64,000 bases of DNA, from NCBI RefSeq assembly GCF_900497695.1, contig NZ_UIDD01000009.1, positions 1-64,000 of the forward strand, written 5' to 3'. The translations under genes were made by a program, and so were the position numbers. This DNA comes from Pseudomonas wadenswilerensis (GTDB lineage: Bacteria; Pseudomonadota; Gammaproteobacteria; Pseudomonadales; Pseudomonadaceae). The notes below the pieces were generated by a model. It was given only the letters and a program-made list of their open reading frames with translations. It was not told the DNA's origin and searched no databases. Below, piece after piece: positions 1-8,926 of the stretch. Each line of letters begins with the position of its first letter. The stretch's first letter is position 1.

Positions 1-19
1 GTGGGAGCAACTGTCTTGA

Positions 20-949
20 TCAGGCTGTTTGCTCTCGCCAAGGGGTATTGTCCCGCAGCATTGCATTCAGCCTGACGATCAGCACCCGCATGCAAGCTAC
101 GAGTGCCACCTTGGCGCACTTGCCACGTGCCCGAAGTGCTTCGTAGCGTGCTTTAAATTCTGTGTTGTGACGGATGATGATCCAGCTCGACATGTACAGC
201 ACTCGCCTTACATGGGCCCGACCACCCCATATCTGGCGGTGCCCTCGATGGCTACCACTATCGTTGTTGTAAGGCGCTACGCCCACCAGAGCGGCGATCT
301 GACGGCGGTCCAACTGCCCCAGTTCAGGCAGTGAGGCGAGCAGATTTGCGGCGGTTACTCGACCGATTCCGGTCACTGCCAATAACTGACGCGCCCTGGT
401 ATCGTCCAGTTGCACCATCGCCTGATCAATTTCTTCGTCGAGGCGTTTGATCAGCACTTTCAGGTGTTCTATGTGCTCATCAAAGTGGGCCATCGCCATT
501 GCCGAGCGGCATTGCAGGCGACGCCGTTTGTAGTCATCACGGCTCTGCACAAATTGGGCGCGCTGCTTCACCAACTCGCGCAGCTCTTCGCGTTCCGGGC
601 TGACCGGTTGGCCTTGAGGGGCGCTGAGGTGTGCAGCGAAGTCCGCAAGGACTTCGGCGTCGATCTTGTCGGTTTTGGCTTTTTTACCCATGGCATCGGC
701 GAATTTTCGGGCACGGGCTGGGTTGATGCAGATGGTTTCCAGTCCTGCTGAGGCCAGGGCGATCAACACATCTTTCTCGTAGCCGCCTGTCGCTTCGATC
801 AGCACTCGACTGATATTGAAGTCCTTCAGACGCTCAAGCAACGCCTCGAAGCCTGCGGAGTTGTTGGCCACTTCGAAGCGAATTTTCTGAGGCTTGATGC
901 AGATTTCCAAAGTGGCTTTGGCAGTGTCGATTCCAACAGAAGACAACAT
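20..949 (-). CDS. IS110-family DEDD transposase (recombinase)
   Basis: The 309-aa protein catalyses IS110 transposition through a RuvC-like DEDD domain plus a C-terminal Tnp domain carrying a catalytic serine. The RuvC-like acidic residues are visible as D8 (GID), E52 (IEATGG) and the TDKIDA motif (D94, D97). The C-terminal transposase_20 domain follows with the VTGIGRVTAANLLA helix-hairpin-helix and the NNDSGSHRG...GGR block. Length is slightly short of the usual 310-340 aa but both domains are complete, so the gene looks functional. An AGAGGG ribosome site precedes the ATG at 949. Members of this family use a structured guide (bridge) RNA from the adjacent non-coding end. Confidence 0.93.
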   Translation of the reverse strand: MLSSVGIDTAKATLEICIKPQKIRFEVANNSAGFEALLERLKDFNISRVLIEATGGYEKDVLIALASAGLETICINPARARKFADAMGKKAKTDKIDAEVLADFAAHLSAPQGQPVSPEREELRELVKQRAQFVQSRDDYKRRRLQCRSAMAMAHFDEHIEHLKVLIKRLDEEIDQAMVQLDDTRARQLLAVTGIGRVTAANLLASLPELGQLDRRQIAALVGVAPYNNDSGSHRGHRQIWGGRAHVRRVLYMSSWIIIRHNTEFKARYEALRARGKCAKVALVACMRVLIVRLNAMLRDNTPWREQTA

Positions 950-1077
950 GGCTGAACCCTCTTACACTCAGTTGTGAGAGCGCTCTGGCTTGGCCCACGC
1001 TTGTGATTCGAGAGGCGCTCAATCAACTGTTCGGGCTCGGGCCAGAGTGGAGAGGTGAATGGCAGCTTTGCTCCCAC
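950..1077 (-). ncRNA. candidate IS110 bridge-RNA region
   Basis: This roughly 130-nt non-coding stretch lies just upstream of the transposase start, where IS110-group elements encode their bridge RNA. It contains complementary segments such as CTCTGG and CCAGAG that could form a long stem enclosing internal loops. No transcript is shown. The assignment rests on position and pairing potential only. Confidence 0.35.
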
Positions 1078-1202
1078 ACGTGCTTTAAGCACTACCGGCG
1101 TACAGCTTGCCATTCACCGCTCTCACTTCTGATTCTATTCCTTCCTCAAGACACAAGCCGGCGTTGCCGGCGATCGAGCCCGCAGGGGTCGCAATCCGCC
1201 GC

Positions 1203-2081
1203 TCAGATCACCCGCGCCGGATGCTGCTGGCGCGGGTCCCCCAGCAAGCCACGATGCGAAGGCGGCTGGCGCCCGCCCGCTTCGCTGATGCCATAACCCC
1301 CGGCTATCTCGGCAGTGATCAGGGTTTGCCCGGAATAGCTCATCAACTGCGGATCGTTGAGCAGCGCATGAATCACTCGCCCATTGAACTGCGGGGTCTC
1401 GGCATCGGCGAGGAACGCCTTGTACTGCTCACCATGTTGTTCGCCGGCAACCCGCGTGCGTTCGGTCAATTGCGGGCCGAGCCACAGCGACAAGGCCGCC
1501 ACGCCCTGGCCTTCAAAATCGATGGCCATGTCGGCGGCCAGCTTGTCGCAGCCGGCCTTCTGCGCGCCATAGGCCGGCCCGTGCATGTAGCAGCCAGCGC
1601 CGAACGAGGAAGTGAAACACACCAGCCCCTGACGGCTGCGCAGCAACAACGGCGCAGCATGGTAGCTGGCGACATAGGCCGAACGCAGGCCGACATCGAG
1701 GATGCGCACCAGCTCCAGCGGCTTGGCCCAGAACGGCCCCGGCTCGATCAACTGATCATGGATGAAGGCCGCGTTGTTGACCAACAGATCCAGGTGCCCG
1801 CATTCGCGTTCAACCTGGGCGAACAGCGCCTGCACCTGGGCATCGTCGCCATGATCGCAGGTCACCGCGATGCCCTGCCCGCCCACGGCGCTGATGGCCT
1901 GGGCGGTGGCCTGCAGGTCACCGTCCAGGGCGTGGCCATACAAACGTGAACCGCCCTGCCCACGAGCGCGGCCGGTAATATAAACGGTCATGCCGGCCGC
2001 GCCGAGGGCCAGGGCGATGCCTTGGCCGACACCGCGACTGGCGCCGGTAACCACGGCAACCTGCCTGTGTTGTGTATTCAT
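1203..2081 (-). CDS. SDR-family oxidoreductase, DHRS1-like
   Basis: A 292-aa short-chain dehydrogenase. The nucleotide-binding motif TGASRGVGQGIAL is at the N-terminus, NNAAF follows the fourth strand, and the catalytic block YGAQKAGCDKLAADMA supplies Tyr and Lys. The wording TGASRGxGxGIALxL...VYITGR and KAxCDKLAAD resembles DHRS1, an SDR that reduces steroids and other carbonyls. That substrate is only a hint. I chose the ATG at 2081, with GAGG nine bases upstream, over an in-frame TTG at 2096. It lies 11 bp after the flavoprotein gene and is probably co-transcribed with it. Confidence 0.88.
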   Translation of the reverse strand: MNTQHRQVAVVTGASRGVGQGIALALGAAGMTVYITGRARGQGGSRLYGHALDGDLQATAQAISAVGGQGIAVTCDHGDDAQVQALFAQVERECGHLDLLVNNAAFIHDQLIEPGPFWAKPLELVRILDVGLRSAYVASYHAAPLLLRSRQGLVCFTSSFGAGCYMHGPAYGAQKAGCDKLAADMAIDFEGQGVAALSLWLGPQLTERTRVAGEQHGEQYKAFLADAETPQFNGRVIHALLNDPQLMSYSGQTLITAEIAGGYGISEAGGRQPPSHRGLLGDPRQQHPARVI

Positions 2082-2092
2082 GGGGTGCATCC

Positions 2093-3829
2093 TCAAGAAA
2101 CCAGTGCCACCTGGGCCTGGGGGTTACTGGCAAGCGCGCCAATGTGATTGGCGGCCAGGTAGCCGAAAGTCATGGCCGGGCCGAGGGTCGAACCCGCCCC
2201 CGGATAGGTGCGGCCCATCATCGATGCAGCGCTGTTGCCGATGGCATACAGGCCGAGGATCGGTTGGCCGTCCTCGTGCAATACCCGCGCATGCACATCG
2301 GTCAGCAAGCCGCCCTTGGTGCCGATGTCACCGGCGTCGACCCGCACCGCATAGAACGGCGCCTGCAGCAACGGCGCCAGGCACGGGTTGGGCTGCACGC
2401 CAGGGTCGCCGTAATAGCGGTCGAACAAGGATTCGCCCTTGGCGAAATCCTCGTCGCGACCCAGGCTGGCCATGGCATTGAAACGCTGCACGGTACGCGC
2501 CAGGCCGGCAGGGTCGACACCGATGCTGCTCGCCAGTGCTTCGAGGCTGCTGGCCTTGTGAAAGTAGTCGCGCAGGTGCCGGGGCAACTGCCAGTCGCGC
2601 TGGGCATAGCCCGGCAACAGCGCACCACAGGGGTATTTGCGGCGAAAACTGGCGTCAAAGACCATCCAGCACGGCACGCTGCTGGCGCCTTCACGGTTGT
2701 TGGCATACATGGCGTAGACGATGTCGGTGTAGGGCGCAGCCTCGTTGACGAAGCGTTCGCCAGCCGCGTTAACCAGGACGCACCCCGGCAAGGTACGTTC
2801 GACGAACAGTGCGCGCTGCTTCTCTTCGCCCTGCACATGGGTGGTCGGCGCCCACCAGCTGTGTTCCATCAGCGCGGTACGCGCACCCACTGCCTGGCCT
2901 GCACGAATGCCGTCGCCAGTGTTGTTCGGCGGCGTCGCGCTCCAGCTGGCTTGCGAGGGCTGCGGGTGGTACTGGTCACGCATCGCCTGGTTACGCTCGA
3001 AGCCCCCGGCGGCAATGATCACCCCGTGACGCGCCTTGATCCTCACCAGTTTGCCGTCGCGGCGGACCTGGGCGCCGCCGATCCGCCCGTCGACAATCAG
3101 CAGCTGCTCCAGCGCACAGTCGAGCCACAGCGGTACCTCTCGGTCGAGCATCGAGCAGCGCAAGGCCCCGACCAGGGCATTGCCCAGGGTCAGGAAGCGA
3201 TCCCGGCGCGACAGCTTGCGGCCCTTGCGGTCACGCCAGTAGCGCCACATCACCCGCAGGGTCAGGCGCAGCCAGCCCTTGCCGCGACACAGCAGTACCT
3301 GGGCTTCTTTCATGGTCATGGCCATCCGGCCCATCATCAGCGTGCCCGGTGACGGCGCACGCATCTTGAGGAATTCGTCGCCCAGCTGCACCGCGTCGAA
3401 CGGCAAGGGGTCCATCGAGCGATAGCCGGGCTTGCCGCCCGGCACTTCGGGGTAGTAGTCGGCATATTGCGGTTGCGCCTCGAAGCGCACCCGCGAGTGT
3501 TGTTCGAGGTATTCGAGCATCCGCCGGCCCTGCTCGACATAGGTCTCGATGCGCCCGTCGTCGATCTCGCCATGGGTGACGGCCCTGAGGTAGGCGATGG
3601 CTTCTTCGGCCGAGTCCTGCCCGCCCAGGGCGCTGATGCGCGGGTTGTTCGGGATCCAGATACCGCCGCCGGATACCGCCGAGGTACCGCCGTATTCGCT
3701 ACTTTTCTCGATCAGCAGGGCCTTGAGCCCCAGGTCGTGGGCGCGCAGGGCGGCGGTCATGCCGCCGGCCCCCGAACCGATCACCAGCACGTCGCAACAT
3801 TGGTCCCACTCGATCCCGGCTTCGTTCAT
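2093..3829 (-). CDS. FAD-dependent dehydrogenase, 3-ketosteroid-delta1-dehydrogenase-like
   Basis: A 578-aa flavoprotein of the succinate dehydrogenase/fumarate reductase class. The Rossmann FAD motif is VIGSGAGGMTAAL near residue 12, followed by IEKSSEYGGTSAVSGGGIWIPNN, typical of 3-ketosteroid-delta1-dehydrogenases and related FAD-binding dehydrogenases. The C-terminal GNSAASMMGRTYPGAGSTLGPAMTFGYLAANHI block is the usual second FAD contact. The start at 3829 has AAGGTG eight bases upstream; a longer upstream reading frame has no family similarity. It heads a two-gene minus operon divergent from the DUF1302 gene. Desaturation of a cyclic ketone is likely; the true substrate is unknown. Confidence 0.88.
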   Translation of the reverse strand: MNEAGIEWDQCCDVLVIGSGAGGMTAALRAHDLGLKALLIEKSSEYGGTSAVSGGGIWIPNNPRISALGGQDSAEEAIAYLRAVTHGEIDDGRIETYVEQGRRMLEYLEQHSRVRFEAQPQYADYYPEVPGGKPGYRSMDPLPFDAVQLGDEFLKMRAPSPGTLMMGRMAMTMKEAQVLLCRGKGWLRLTLRVMWRYWRDRKGRKLSRRDRFLTLGNALVGALRCSMLDREVPLWLDCALEQLLIVDGRIGGAQVRRDGKLVRIKARHGVIIAAGGFERNQAMRDQYHPQPSQASWSATPPNNTGDGIRAGQAVGARTALMEHSWWAPTTHVQGEEKQRALFVERTLPGCVLVNAAGERFVNEAAPYTDIVYAMYANNREGASSVPCWMVFDASFRRKYPCGALLPGYAQRDWQLPRHLRDYFHKASSLEALASSIGVDPAGLARTVQRFNAMASLGRDEDFAKGESLFDRYYGDPGVQPNPCLAPLLQAPFYAVRVDAGDIGTKGGLLTDVHARVLHEDGQPILGLYAIGNSAASMMGRTYPGAGSTLGPAMTFGYLAANHIGALASNPQAQVALVS

Positions 3830-3926
3830 GTGTTCACCTTTTCCAGGGCAACAGACAACAGGCCGCGCCGGCTGTCGGCCGGGGGCATTGGCCCGCTGAT
3901 TGTTCGGTGCCCGGCACCGGCCAACA

Positions 3927-3942
3927 TCGTCCGATGGGACTA
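3927..3942. promoter_or_regulatory. dyad operator site A (TCGTCC-N4-GGACTA)
   Basis: TCGTCCGATGGGACTA lies in the divergent region between the flavoprotein and DUF1302 genes. It is paired with an oppositely oriented copy 49 bp away. The same 6-4-6 dyad occurs at four other sites serving this cluster, so a shared activator site is inferred. Confidence 0.55.
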
Positions 3943-3975
3943 GCGCCAACGCCCTGCTCACTCGGCGGTTTCGCT

Positions 3976-3991
3976 TAGTCCGCTTGGACGA
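3976..3991. promoter_or_regulatory. dyad operator site B (TAGTCC-N4-GGACGA)
   Basis: TAGTCCGCTTGGACGA is the inverted companion of site A, nearer the DUF1302 gene. Site D at 11306-11321 differs from it by one base of the spacer. Confidence 0.58.
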
Positions 3992-4086
3992 TGTTGCGCC
4001 GCCAAGGGGATTCCATAGTCGCCCCAGCTTCACCTCCCACCTTGAATACGGCGGTCGGGCAGGTCTGACCGCGGCATGAGGACGAC

Positions 4087-5664
4087 ATGATAAAAACAAC
4101 AATCGCCCCACCTTCACTGAACACCTGCGTGCGCCTGGGGATGTTGATGCTGGCTGGCGGCCTGGGCAGCCCGGCCAGCGCCCTGACCTTCCAGGCCAAC
4201 GATGACCTGAGCATCGACTGGGACACCACCCTGACCTACAGCCTGGCCTGGCGTACCGAGGGCCGCGACCACAAGCTGGTGGCCAACGCCGACGGCAACG
4301 ATGGCGACAACGCTTTCGACAGGGGCAGCCTGATCACCAACCGCGTCGGCTTTCTCACCGAAGCCAACCTCAAGTGGCAGAACGACTTCGGCCTGTTCAT
4401 GCGCGCTGCCGGCTTCTACGACAACGTCTACGACCAGGGCAACGACAACGGCACCGGTGCCTCCAACTGCCTGGCCAGCGGCAACTGCCGGCGCGCCGAC
4501 CGCTTCTCCCAGGACACCATCGACCAGCACCGCGACGACCTGCGCCTGCTCGACGCCTATGCCTATGGCAGCTGGGACGTCGGCGGCCACAACCTCAATC
4601 TGCGAGTCGGCGATCAGGTGGTGAGCTGGGGTGAAAGTCTGTTCTACCCGGGCATCTCCGCCGCCCAGAGCCCGGTCGATGCGACCAAGGCCACCACCCC
4701 CGGGGTCGAGGTCAAGGAAGTGCTGCTGCCGGTGGGCCAGGTGTTCGGCCAGTTCAGCCTGACCGACGCCCTGGAGCTGCAGGCCTACTACCAGTACAAA
4801 TGGGAGAAGACCGACCTGTTCGGGGTTGGCAGCTATTTTTCCAGCACCGACCTGATCGACCGCGGCGGCTTCAGCGATGCCTCAGGCTTCGTCACCCGCC
4901 TCAAGGACGACGAACCCAGTGACAGCGGCCAGTACGGCGTGGCCCTGCGCTACACCGCCGAGTCGCTGAACAACACCGAGTTCGGCCTCTACTACTCGCG
5001 CTACCACGACAAGAACCCGTCGCTGGATTTCCAGACCGACCTGGGCCATTACCGCGTGCGCTACTTCGACAACATCGACCAGTACGGCGCCAGCTTCGGC
5101 ACCGTGCTCGGCGACACCAGCATCGCCGGTGAAGTCAGCTACCGCGACGGCGCGCCGGTGATGGTCGACAACGGTTTCTCCAGCCCCGTGCGGGCGCAGA
5201 CCCTGCAGGCCCAGGTGTCGATGATCCACGTGGTCGGCCCGACCGCCTTTGCCGACAACACCACCCTGGTCGGCGAGCTGGTCTACAACACCGTGCTCGA
5301 CAACGACGCCTCGACCCCGGTGACCCTGGCCCCCGGCCTGACCCTGCCCGGCACCGACAGCCTGGTCCTGGACCGCGACGCCTGGGGCTACACGGTACAG
5401 GCGACCTTCGACTACAACGACGTGTTCAGCGGCTGGGACATGTCGGTACCGGTCACCTACAGCAGCGCCGCCCAGCACGACAGCGCCATGACTGGCTCGA
5501 TCAATGCCGGGCAAGGCGATGAGCGCGCGAGCATCGGCACCACCTGGCGCTACCTCGGCAACTTCACCGTCGAAGCGCTCTACAACGCCTACCTGGGCAA
5601 TGCCAACAATTCGCCCCTGGCCGACCGCGACAACGTCGCCCTCAACTTCAAGTACCGCTTCTGA
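4087..5664 (+). CDS. DUF1302 family outer-membrane protein
   Basis: A 525-aa exported protein. Residues 1-30 form a signal peptide (MLMLAGGLGSPASA-type hydrophobic stretch and cleavage site). The remainder has alternating aromatic and polar segments typical of a beta-barrel and ends in KYRF with the terminal Phe favoured by outer-membrane proteins. The pattern matches DUF1302, found in Pseudomonas clusters for catabolism of hydrophobic or aromatic compounds, usually beside a DUF1329 partner as here. A role in uptake or binding of the pathway substrate at the outer membrane is inferred. It is divergent from the flavoprotein gene, with two dyad operator sites between them. Confidence 0.85.
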   Translation: MIKTTIAPPSLNTCVRLGMLMLAGGLGSPASALTFQANDDLSIDWDTTLTYSLAWRTEGRDHKLVANADGNDGDNAFDRGSLITNRVGFLTEANLKWQNDFGLFMRAAGFYDNVYDQGNDNGTGASNCLASGNCRRADRFSQDTIDQHRDDLRLLDAYAYGSWDVGGHNLNLRVGDQVVSWGESLFYPGISAAQSPVDATKATTPGVEVKEVLLPVGQVFGQFSLTDALELQAYYQYKWEKTDLFGVGSYFSSTDLIDRGGFSDASGFVTRLKDDEPSDSGQYGVALRYTAESLNNTEFGLYYSRYHDKNPSLDFQTDLGHYRVRYFDNIDQYGASFGTVLGDTSIAGEVSYRDGAPVMVDNGFSSPVRAQTLQAQVSMIHVVGPTAFADNTTLVGELVYNTVLDNDASTPVTLAPGLTLPGTDSLVLDRDAWGYTVQATFDYNDVFSGWDMSVPVTYSSAAQHDSAMTGSINAGQGDERASIGTTWRYLGNFTVEALYNAYLGNANNSPLADRDNVALNFKYRF

Positions 5665-5687
5665 AGCCCCTGATGGAGGAGCACCGC

Positions 5688-7067
5688 ATGTCTACTCTCA
5701 CGCATCCCTGGTTGCGCACCACCCTCGCGGCCGCCCTGCTCGGCGCAAGCCTGGCCCACGCCAATGTCAGCAACGACGATGCCGCGCGCCTGGGCAAGGA
5801 CCTGACCCCGGTCGGCGCCGAACGCGCCGGCAACGCCGATGGCAGCATTCCGGCCTGGACCGGAAAATGGCGCGGCCTGCCACCACAGCTCAAGTTCGCC
5901 GGACCCGGCACGCCCTACCCTGACCCTTACGCCGACGAAAAACCGCTGTTCACCATTACCGCGCAGAACGTCGAGCAGTACGCCGCCAACCTCACTGACG
6001 GCCAGAAGGCACTGTTCAAGCGCTACCCGAGCTCGTTCAAGATTCCGGTCTACCCCAGCCATCGGGACTTCAGGGTCGACCAGGCCAGCGAGGATGCCCT
6101 CAAGCGCAACGCGCTCAACGCCACGCTCAGCGCCGACGGCAACGATGCAATCAACGCCTTTGGCGCCTCGCCGTTCCCGATCCCGAAAAACGGCAACGAG
6201 CTGATCCTCAACCACAACATGCAGGCGCGGGCGACTACCGAAGAGGCCAACTACCAGCAGGTGGTGGTCTATGCCGACAACAACAAGGCCCTGGAAAAGG
6301 TCAACTACAAGATCTACTCGCTGTGGTCCGACCCCAAGCAGAGCGTGGAAAGCGTCAATGGCGTGTTCACCGACTTCCTGCTCACTACGCTTGAGCCGGT
6401 GCGCAAGAAAGGCGAAATCATCGTCGGCCACGAGTTCATCAACGCCGCCGCCCAGCCGCGCCAGGCCTGGCAGTACACCCCGGGCCAGCGCCGGGTACGC
6501 CGCGCGCCAACCGTCGGCTACGATTCGCCAACCGGCGCCGGCGGCTTTCGCGTCTACGATGAAGACCGCCTGTTCAACGGTGCCACCGACCGCTACGACT
6601 GGAGCATCGTCGGCAAGAAAGAGATCTACATCCCCTACAACAACTACAAGATCGACAGCCCCGAGGTGAATACCGCGCAGATCCTCTCCACCAGCGGCCA
6701 TATCAACCCGGAGCTGATGCGCTATGAAAAACACCGGGTGTGGGTGCTGCAGGCGACGCTCAAGCCATCTGCCCGGCACATCTATGCCAAGCGCCTGATC
6801 TACATCGATGAAGACAGCTGGGCCGCGACCCTGGCCGACAACTTCGACGCCCGCGGGCAACTGTGGCGCACCAACATGCAGACCTCGGTGTACGCCTATG
6901 AGATCCAGCGTTTCCATGCCCGCCTGGGGATCTACCATGACCTGATCGCCGGCTCCTACCTGGTCGACCGCCTGCTCGACGAGCAGAAACCGGCCAAGCT
7001 CAACGCCAGCAACTTTGCCGCCGACGAGTTCACTCCCGGCAACCTGCGCAAGCTCGGTACCCGCTAA
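5688..7067 (+). CDS. DUF1329 family exported protein
   Basis: A 459-aa protein with a cleavable signal peptide (about residues 1-25, ending SLAHA). The mature part starts with the family-typical segment LGKDLTPVGAERAGNADG...IPAWTG and continues with a C-terminal domain resembling the LolA/LppX lipid-binding fold described for DUF1329. It lies 23 bp after the DUF1302 gene. The start at 5688 was chosen because GGAGGAG sits seven bases upstream; an in-frame ATG at 5673 lacks such a site. These pairs are thought to handle hydrophobic ligands between outer membrane and periplasm. The ligand here is unknown. Confidence 0.87.
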   Translation: MSTLTHPWLRTTLAAALLGASLAHANVSNDDAARLGKDLTPVGAERAGNADGSIPAWTGKWRGLPPQLKFAGPGTPYPDPYADEKPLFTITAQNVEQYAANLTDGQKALFKRYPSSFKIPVYPSHRDFRVDQASEDALKRNALNATLSADGNDAINAFGASPFPIPKNGNELILNHNMQARATTEEANYQQVVVYADNNKALEKVNYKIYSLWSDPKQSVESVNGVFTDFLLTTLEPVRKKGEIIVGHEFINAAAQPRQAWQYTPGQRRVRRAPTVGYDSPTGAGGFRVYDEDRLFNGATDRYDWSIVGKKEIYIPYNNYKIDSPEVNTAQILSTSGHINPELMRYEKHRVWVLQATLKPSARHIYAKRLIYIDEDSWAATLADNFDARGQLWRTNMQTSVYAYEIQRFHARLGIYHDLIAGSYLVDRLLDEQKPAKLNASNFAADEFTPGNLRKLGTR

Positions 7068-7090
7068 CCCCCCACGCAGCAAAACCCAAC

Positions 7091-7113
7091 GCCCCGCCCG
7101 ATCCGGTCGGGGC
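7091..7113. terminator. bidirectional hairpin between convergent genes
   Basis: GCCCCG and CGGGGC pair around a short loop between the converging DUF1329 and DHH genes. T-rich tracts occur on both sides (GGTCTTTC on plus, GGGTTTTGC on minus), so it can end transcription in either direction. Confidence 0.65.
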
Positions 7114-7124
7114 ATTGGTCTTTC

Positions 7125-8093
7125 TCAGCGATAGCAATCCAGCAAACGTTCAGCGACTTCCTGCAACTGCGCGTCAGTCAGGCGATTGATCCCGGCAGCA
7201 CGCTTGCGCCCGCCGCCGGAGGGGAACTGGCGGCAGAAGGCATCTGCCGCCAGCCCGGCATCTTCCGGCACCCGCAAACTGAACCCCCAGCCACCCTCGG
7301 CCCTGGCGCTGAGCAAGCCGATCGCCTTGCCTGGCGCCCCTGCTGCCAGCTGGTTGGCCAGCACGCCACTGACCCGACGCGCCCAGGGTTGCGCAGGCAA
7401 GCGGTAGATCAGCACGCCCTGGCCCGCCTGCCACGGCTCAAGGCCTGTGGCGGCGGCCATGTCGGCGGCATGGCCGCTGCGCAGGGTGGTAAAGCTGGTG
7501 CTGTGGCGGATGAAGTCCAGCGGATCGCGATACGGCAACAGCTCGGCGGCCAGCGCCAAAGGCTCGAAGTGCAGGTCGGCCAGGCTGTCGCCATAGGCGT
7601 TGTAGTTGAGCAACAGGCCCAGTTCCTCCAGGGCGCGCACATCCTCTTCGTCCAGGCCATGTTGCGCCGCCAGCGCCAGCGCCGGGCCGGTCATACCGTC
7701 ACCGAAGGCAGCCGCCACCGCCCAGCGGTGATGGCGCCCGCCCAGATAACGGTTGACCAGCAGGCTGGTACACACCTCGGCGGCGGTGTCGATGAACGAC
7801 TCGAACGCCGGGTGGCGCGGCAGTTCGCCGGCAAAGTGGTGGTCGAAGTAGCGCACCCGGGCGCCGGCATCGAGCAGGCGCCGGGTGGCTTCACGGTTCT
7901 GTTCGTGGGCCACGTCCAGCACCGTGACCCGCTCGCCGGGCCCGGCCTGGACCCGGCGTAACAGCTCGATGTCGCGCTTGACCCCGCTGACCAGGTGCAC
8001 CGTTGGCGCCAGTTCGCCAGCCAGACGCAGTTGCTGCAAGGCGCAGAGCCCGTCGGCATCGCCGTTGAAGGCGCAGTGATCGATGGTGTTCAT
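7125..8093 (-). CDS. DHH/DHHA1 phosphoesterase, possible pAp phosphatase
   Basis: A 322-aa DHH-superfamily protein. Motif I is FNGDADGLCA near residue 9, the DHH signature is YFDHHFAG, and the C-terminal DHHA1 motif is GGGRKRAAGI. The length matches NrnA-type nanoRNase/pAp phosphatases and other short DHH proteins. It ends a minus operon whose other members include a sulfotransferase, 12 bp downstream of an SDR. Sulfotransferases release 3',5'-ADP (pAp), which NrnA-like enzymes hydrolyse to AMP, so pAp removal is an attractive inference. A nuclease role or an unrelated phosphoester substrate is possible. GGAGGG precedes the ATG. Confidence 0.8.
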   Translation of the reverse strand: MNTIDHCAFNGDADGLCALQQLRLAGELAPTVHLVSGVKRDIELLRRVQAGPGERVTVLDVAHEQNREATRRLLDAGARVRYFDHHFAGELPRHPAFESFIDTAAEVCTSLLVNRYLGGRHHRWAVAAAFGDGMTGPALALAAQHGLDEEDVRALEELGLLLNYNAYGDSLADLHFEPLALAAELLPYRDPLDFIRHSTSFTTLRSGHAADMAAATGLEPWQAGQGVLIYRLPAQPWARRVSGVLANQLAAGAPGKAIGLLSARAEGGWGFSLRVPEDAGLAADAFCRQFPSGGGRKRAAGINRLTDAQLQEVAERLLDCYR

Positions 8094-8105
8094 CTGCAGC
8101 CCTCC

Positions 8106-8894
8106 TCAGTACATCACTTCGCCGCCGTTGGCATCGAGCTGCGCGCCATTGATTGCACTGGCGTAGTCCGATGCCAGAAACACTGCGGCGCGGGCGCACT
8201 CCTCGTCGCTGCGCATGCGCCCGCCAGGGATGCCGGCACTGAACTCGGCGCGCACTTGCGCTTCGCTGACACCGCGGGCCACCGCGCTCTGGCGCACCAG
8301 GGCCTGCACCGGCTCGCCCCACATCCAGCCACAGGCCAGGGCATTGACCCGCAAGCCGTGGGCCGCCTGTTCGCTGGCGAGATAACGCACGCTGGCGGCC
8401 AGGGCGCTTTTCGACGCGGCATAGGCGGCGCCGCCCTGATACGGTTTGCGCACCCCCAGGGTGTTGATCATGACGATCGCCCCCGCGCCCTGTTCGCGCA
8501 TGGGCGCCAGCACCGCGCGGCTCATGTTCAGCGAACCCAGCAGGTTGACCTCCAGCGCTTCGCGCAGCGGGTCGTTGTCCGCCTCATCCACGGCCTGGAA
8601 ACCACCATGGGAGAAGGCGCTGTTGATCAGCGCATCGATACGGCCGAACTGCTTGAGGGTAGCTTCGGCGAAACGCTGGCAGGCCTGCACATCGGTGATG
8701 TCGGTGGCCACGCACAACACTTCGCAGTGTTCGGCAACGGCCTTGATGCGCTGTTGTGCCTCCAGCAGCCGGCCCTGGTCGCGGGCGCCGATGGCCACGG
8801 CCCGCGCCCCTTCGCGCGCGGCCTCCAGGGCCAGCTTGATACCCAGCCCGGGGCCGACGCCCGAAACCATCACGACTTTGTCTTTGAGTAGCAT
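8106..8894 (-). CDS. SDR-family NAD(P)-dependent oxidoreductase
   Basis: A 262-aa classical SDR. The cofactor motif is VSGVGPGLGIKLAL at residues 10-23. D-x-T-D follows the third strand, NSAFSHGG replaces the usual NNAG, and YAASKSALAASVRYLA supplies catalytic Tyr and Lys. It lies between the sulfotransferase and DHH genes in the same operon, 32 bp after the former. Oxidation or reduction of a hydroxyl or keto group on the substrate that is also sulfonated is inferred. Specificity cannot be read from the sequence. Confidence 0.87.
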   Translation of the reverse strand: MLLKDKVVMVSGVGPGLGIKLALEAAREGARAVAIGARDQGRLLEAQQRIKAVAEHCEVLCVATDITDVQACQRFAEATLKQFGRIDALINSAFSHGGFQAVDEADNDPLREALEVNLLGSLNMSRAVLAPMREQGAGAIVMINTLGVRKPYQGGAAYAASKSALAASVRYLASEQAAHGLRVNALACGWMWGEPVQALVRQSAVARGVSEAQVRAEFSAGIPGGRMRSDEECARAAVFLASDYASAINGAQLDANGGEVMY

Positions 8895-8926
8895 GGGATG
8901 ACTCCTTTTATTGTTATGGGTTTGGC

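Larger units (their letters stand above)
1..1077 (-). mobile_element. IS110-family insertion sequence (ends approximate)
   Basis: The element is called from its DEDD transposase and the non-coding stretch upstream of it. The 10-mer GTGGGAGCAA at 1-10 recurs inverted at 1068-1077 and could be a subterminal repeat or part of the target. Because the copy starts at base 1, the element may extend left of the window. IS110 elements of Pseudomonas often insert in REP sequences, and GTGGGAGC is a REP-like core. The true ends therefore cannot be fixed from this window alone. Confidence 0.6.

Noticed and set aside
2072..3352. 426-aa frame on the plus strand inside the flavoprotein gene
   Set aside because: It is antisense to a protein with clear FAD motifs and is rich in Arg/Gln/His as expected of a GC-rich shadow. 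No ribosome site or family motif.
5589..7115. 508-aa minus-strand frame opposite the DUF1329 gene
   Set aside because: The plus-strand protein has a signal peptide and family motifs. The minus frame is Val/Gly/Asp-rich shadow sequence covering the whole gene and its terminator.
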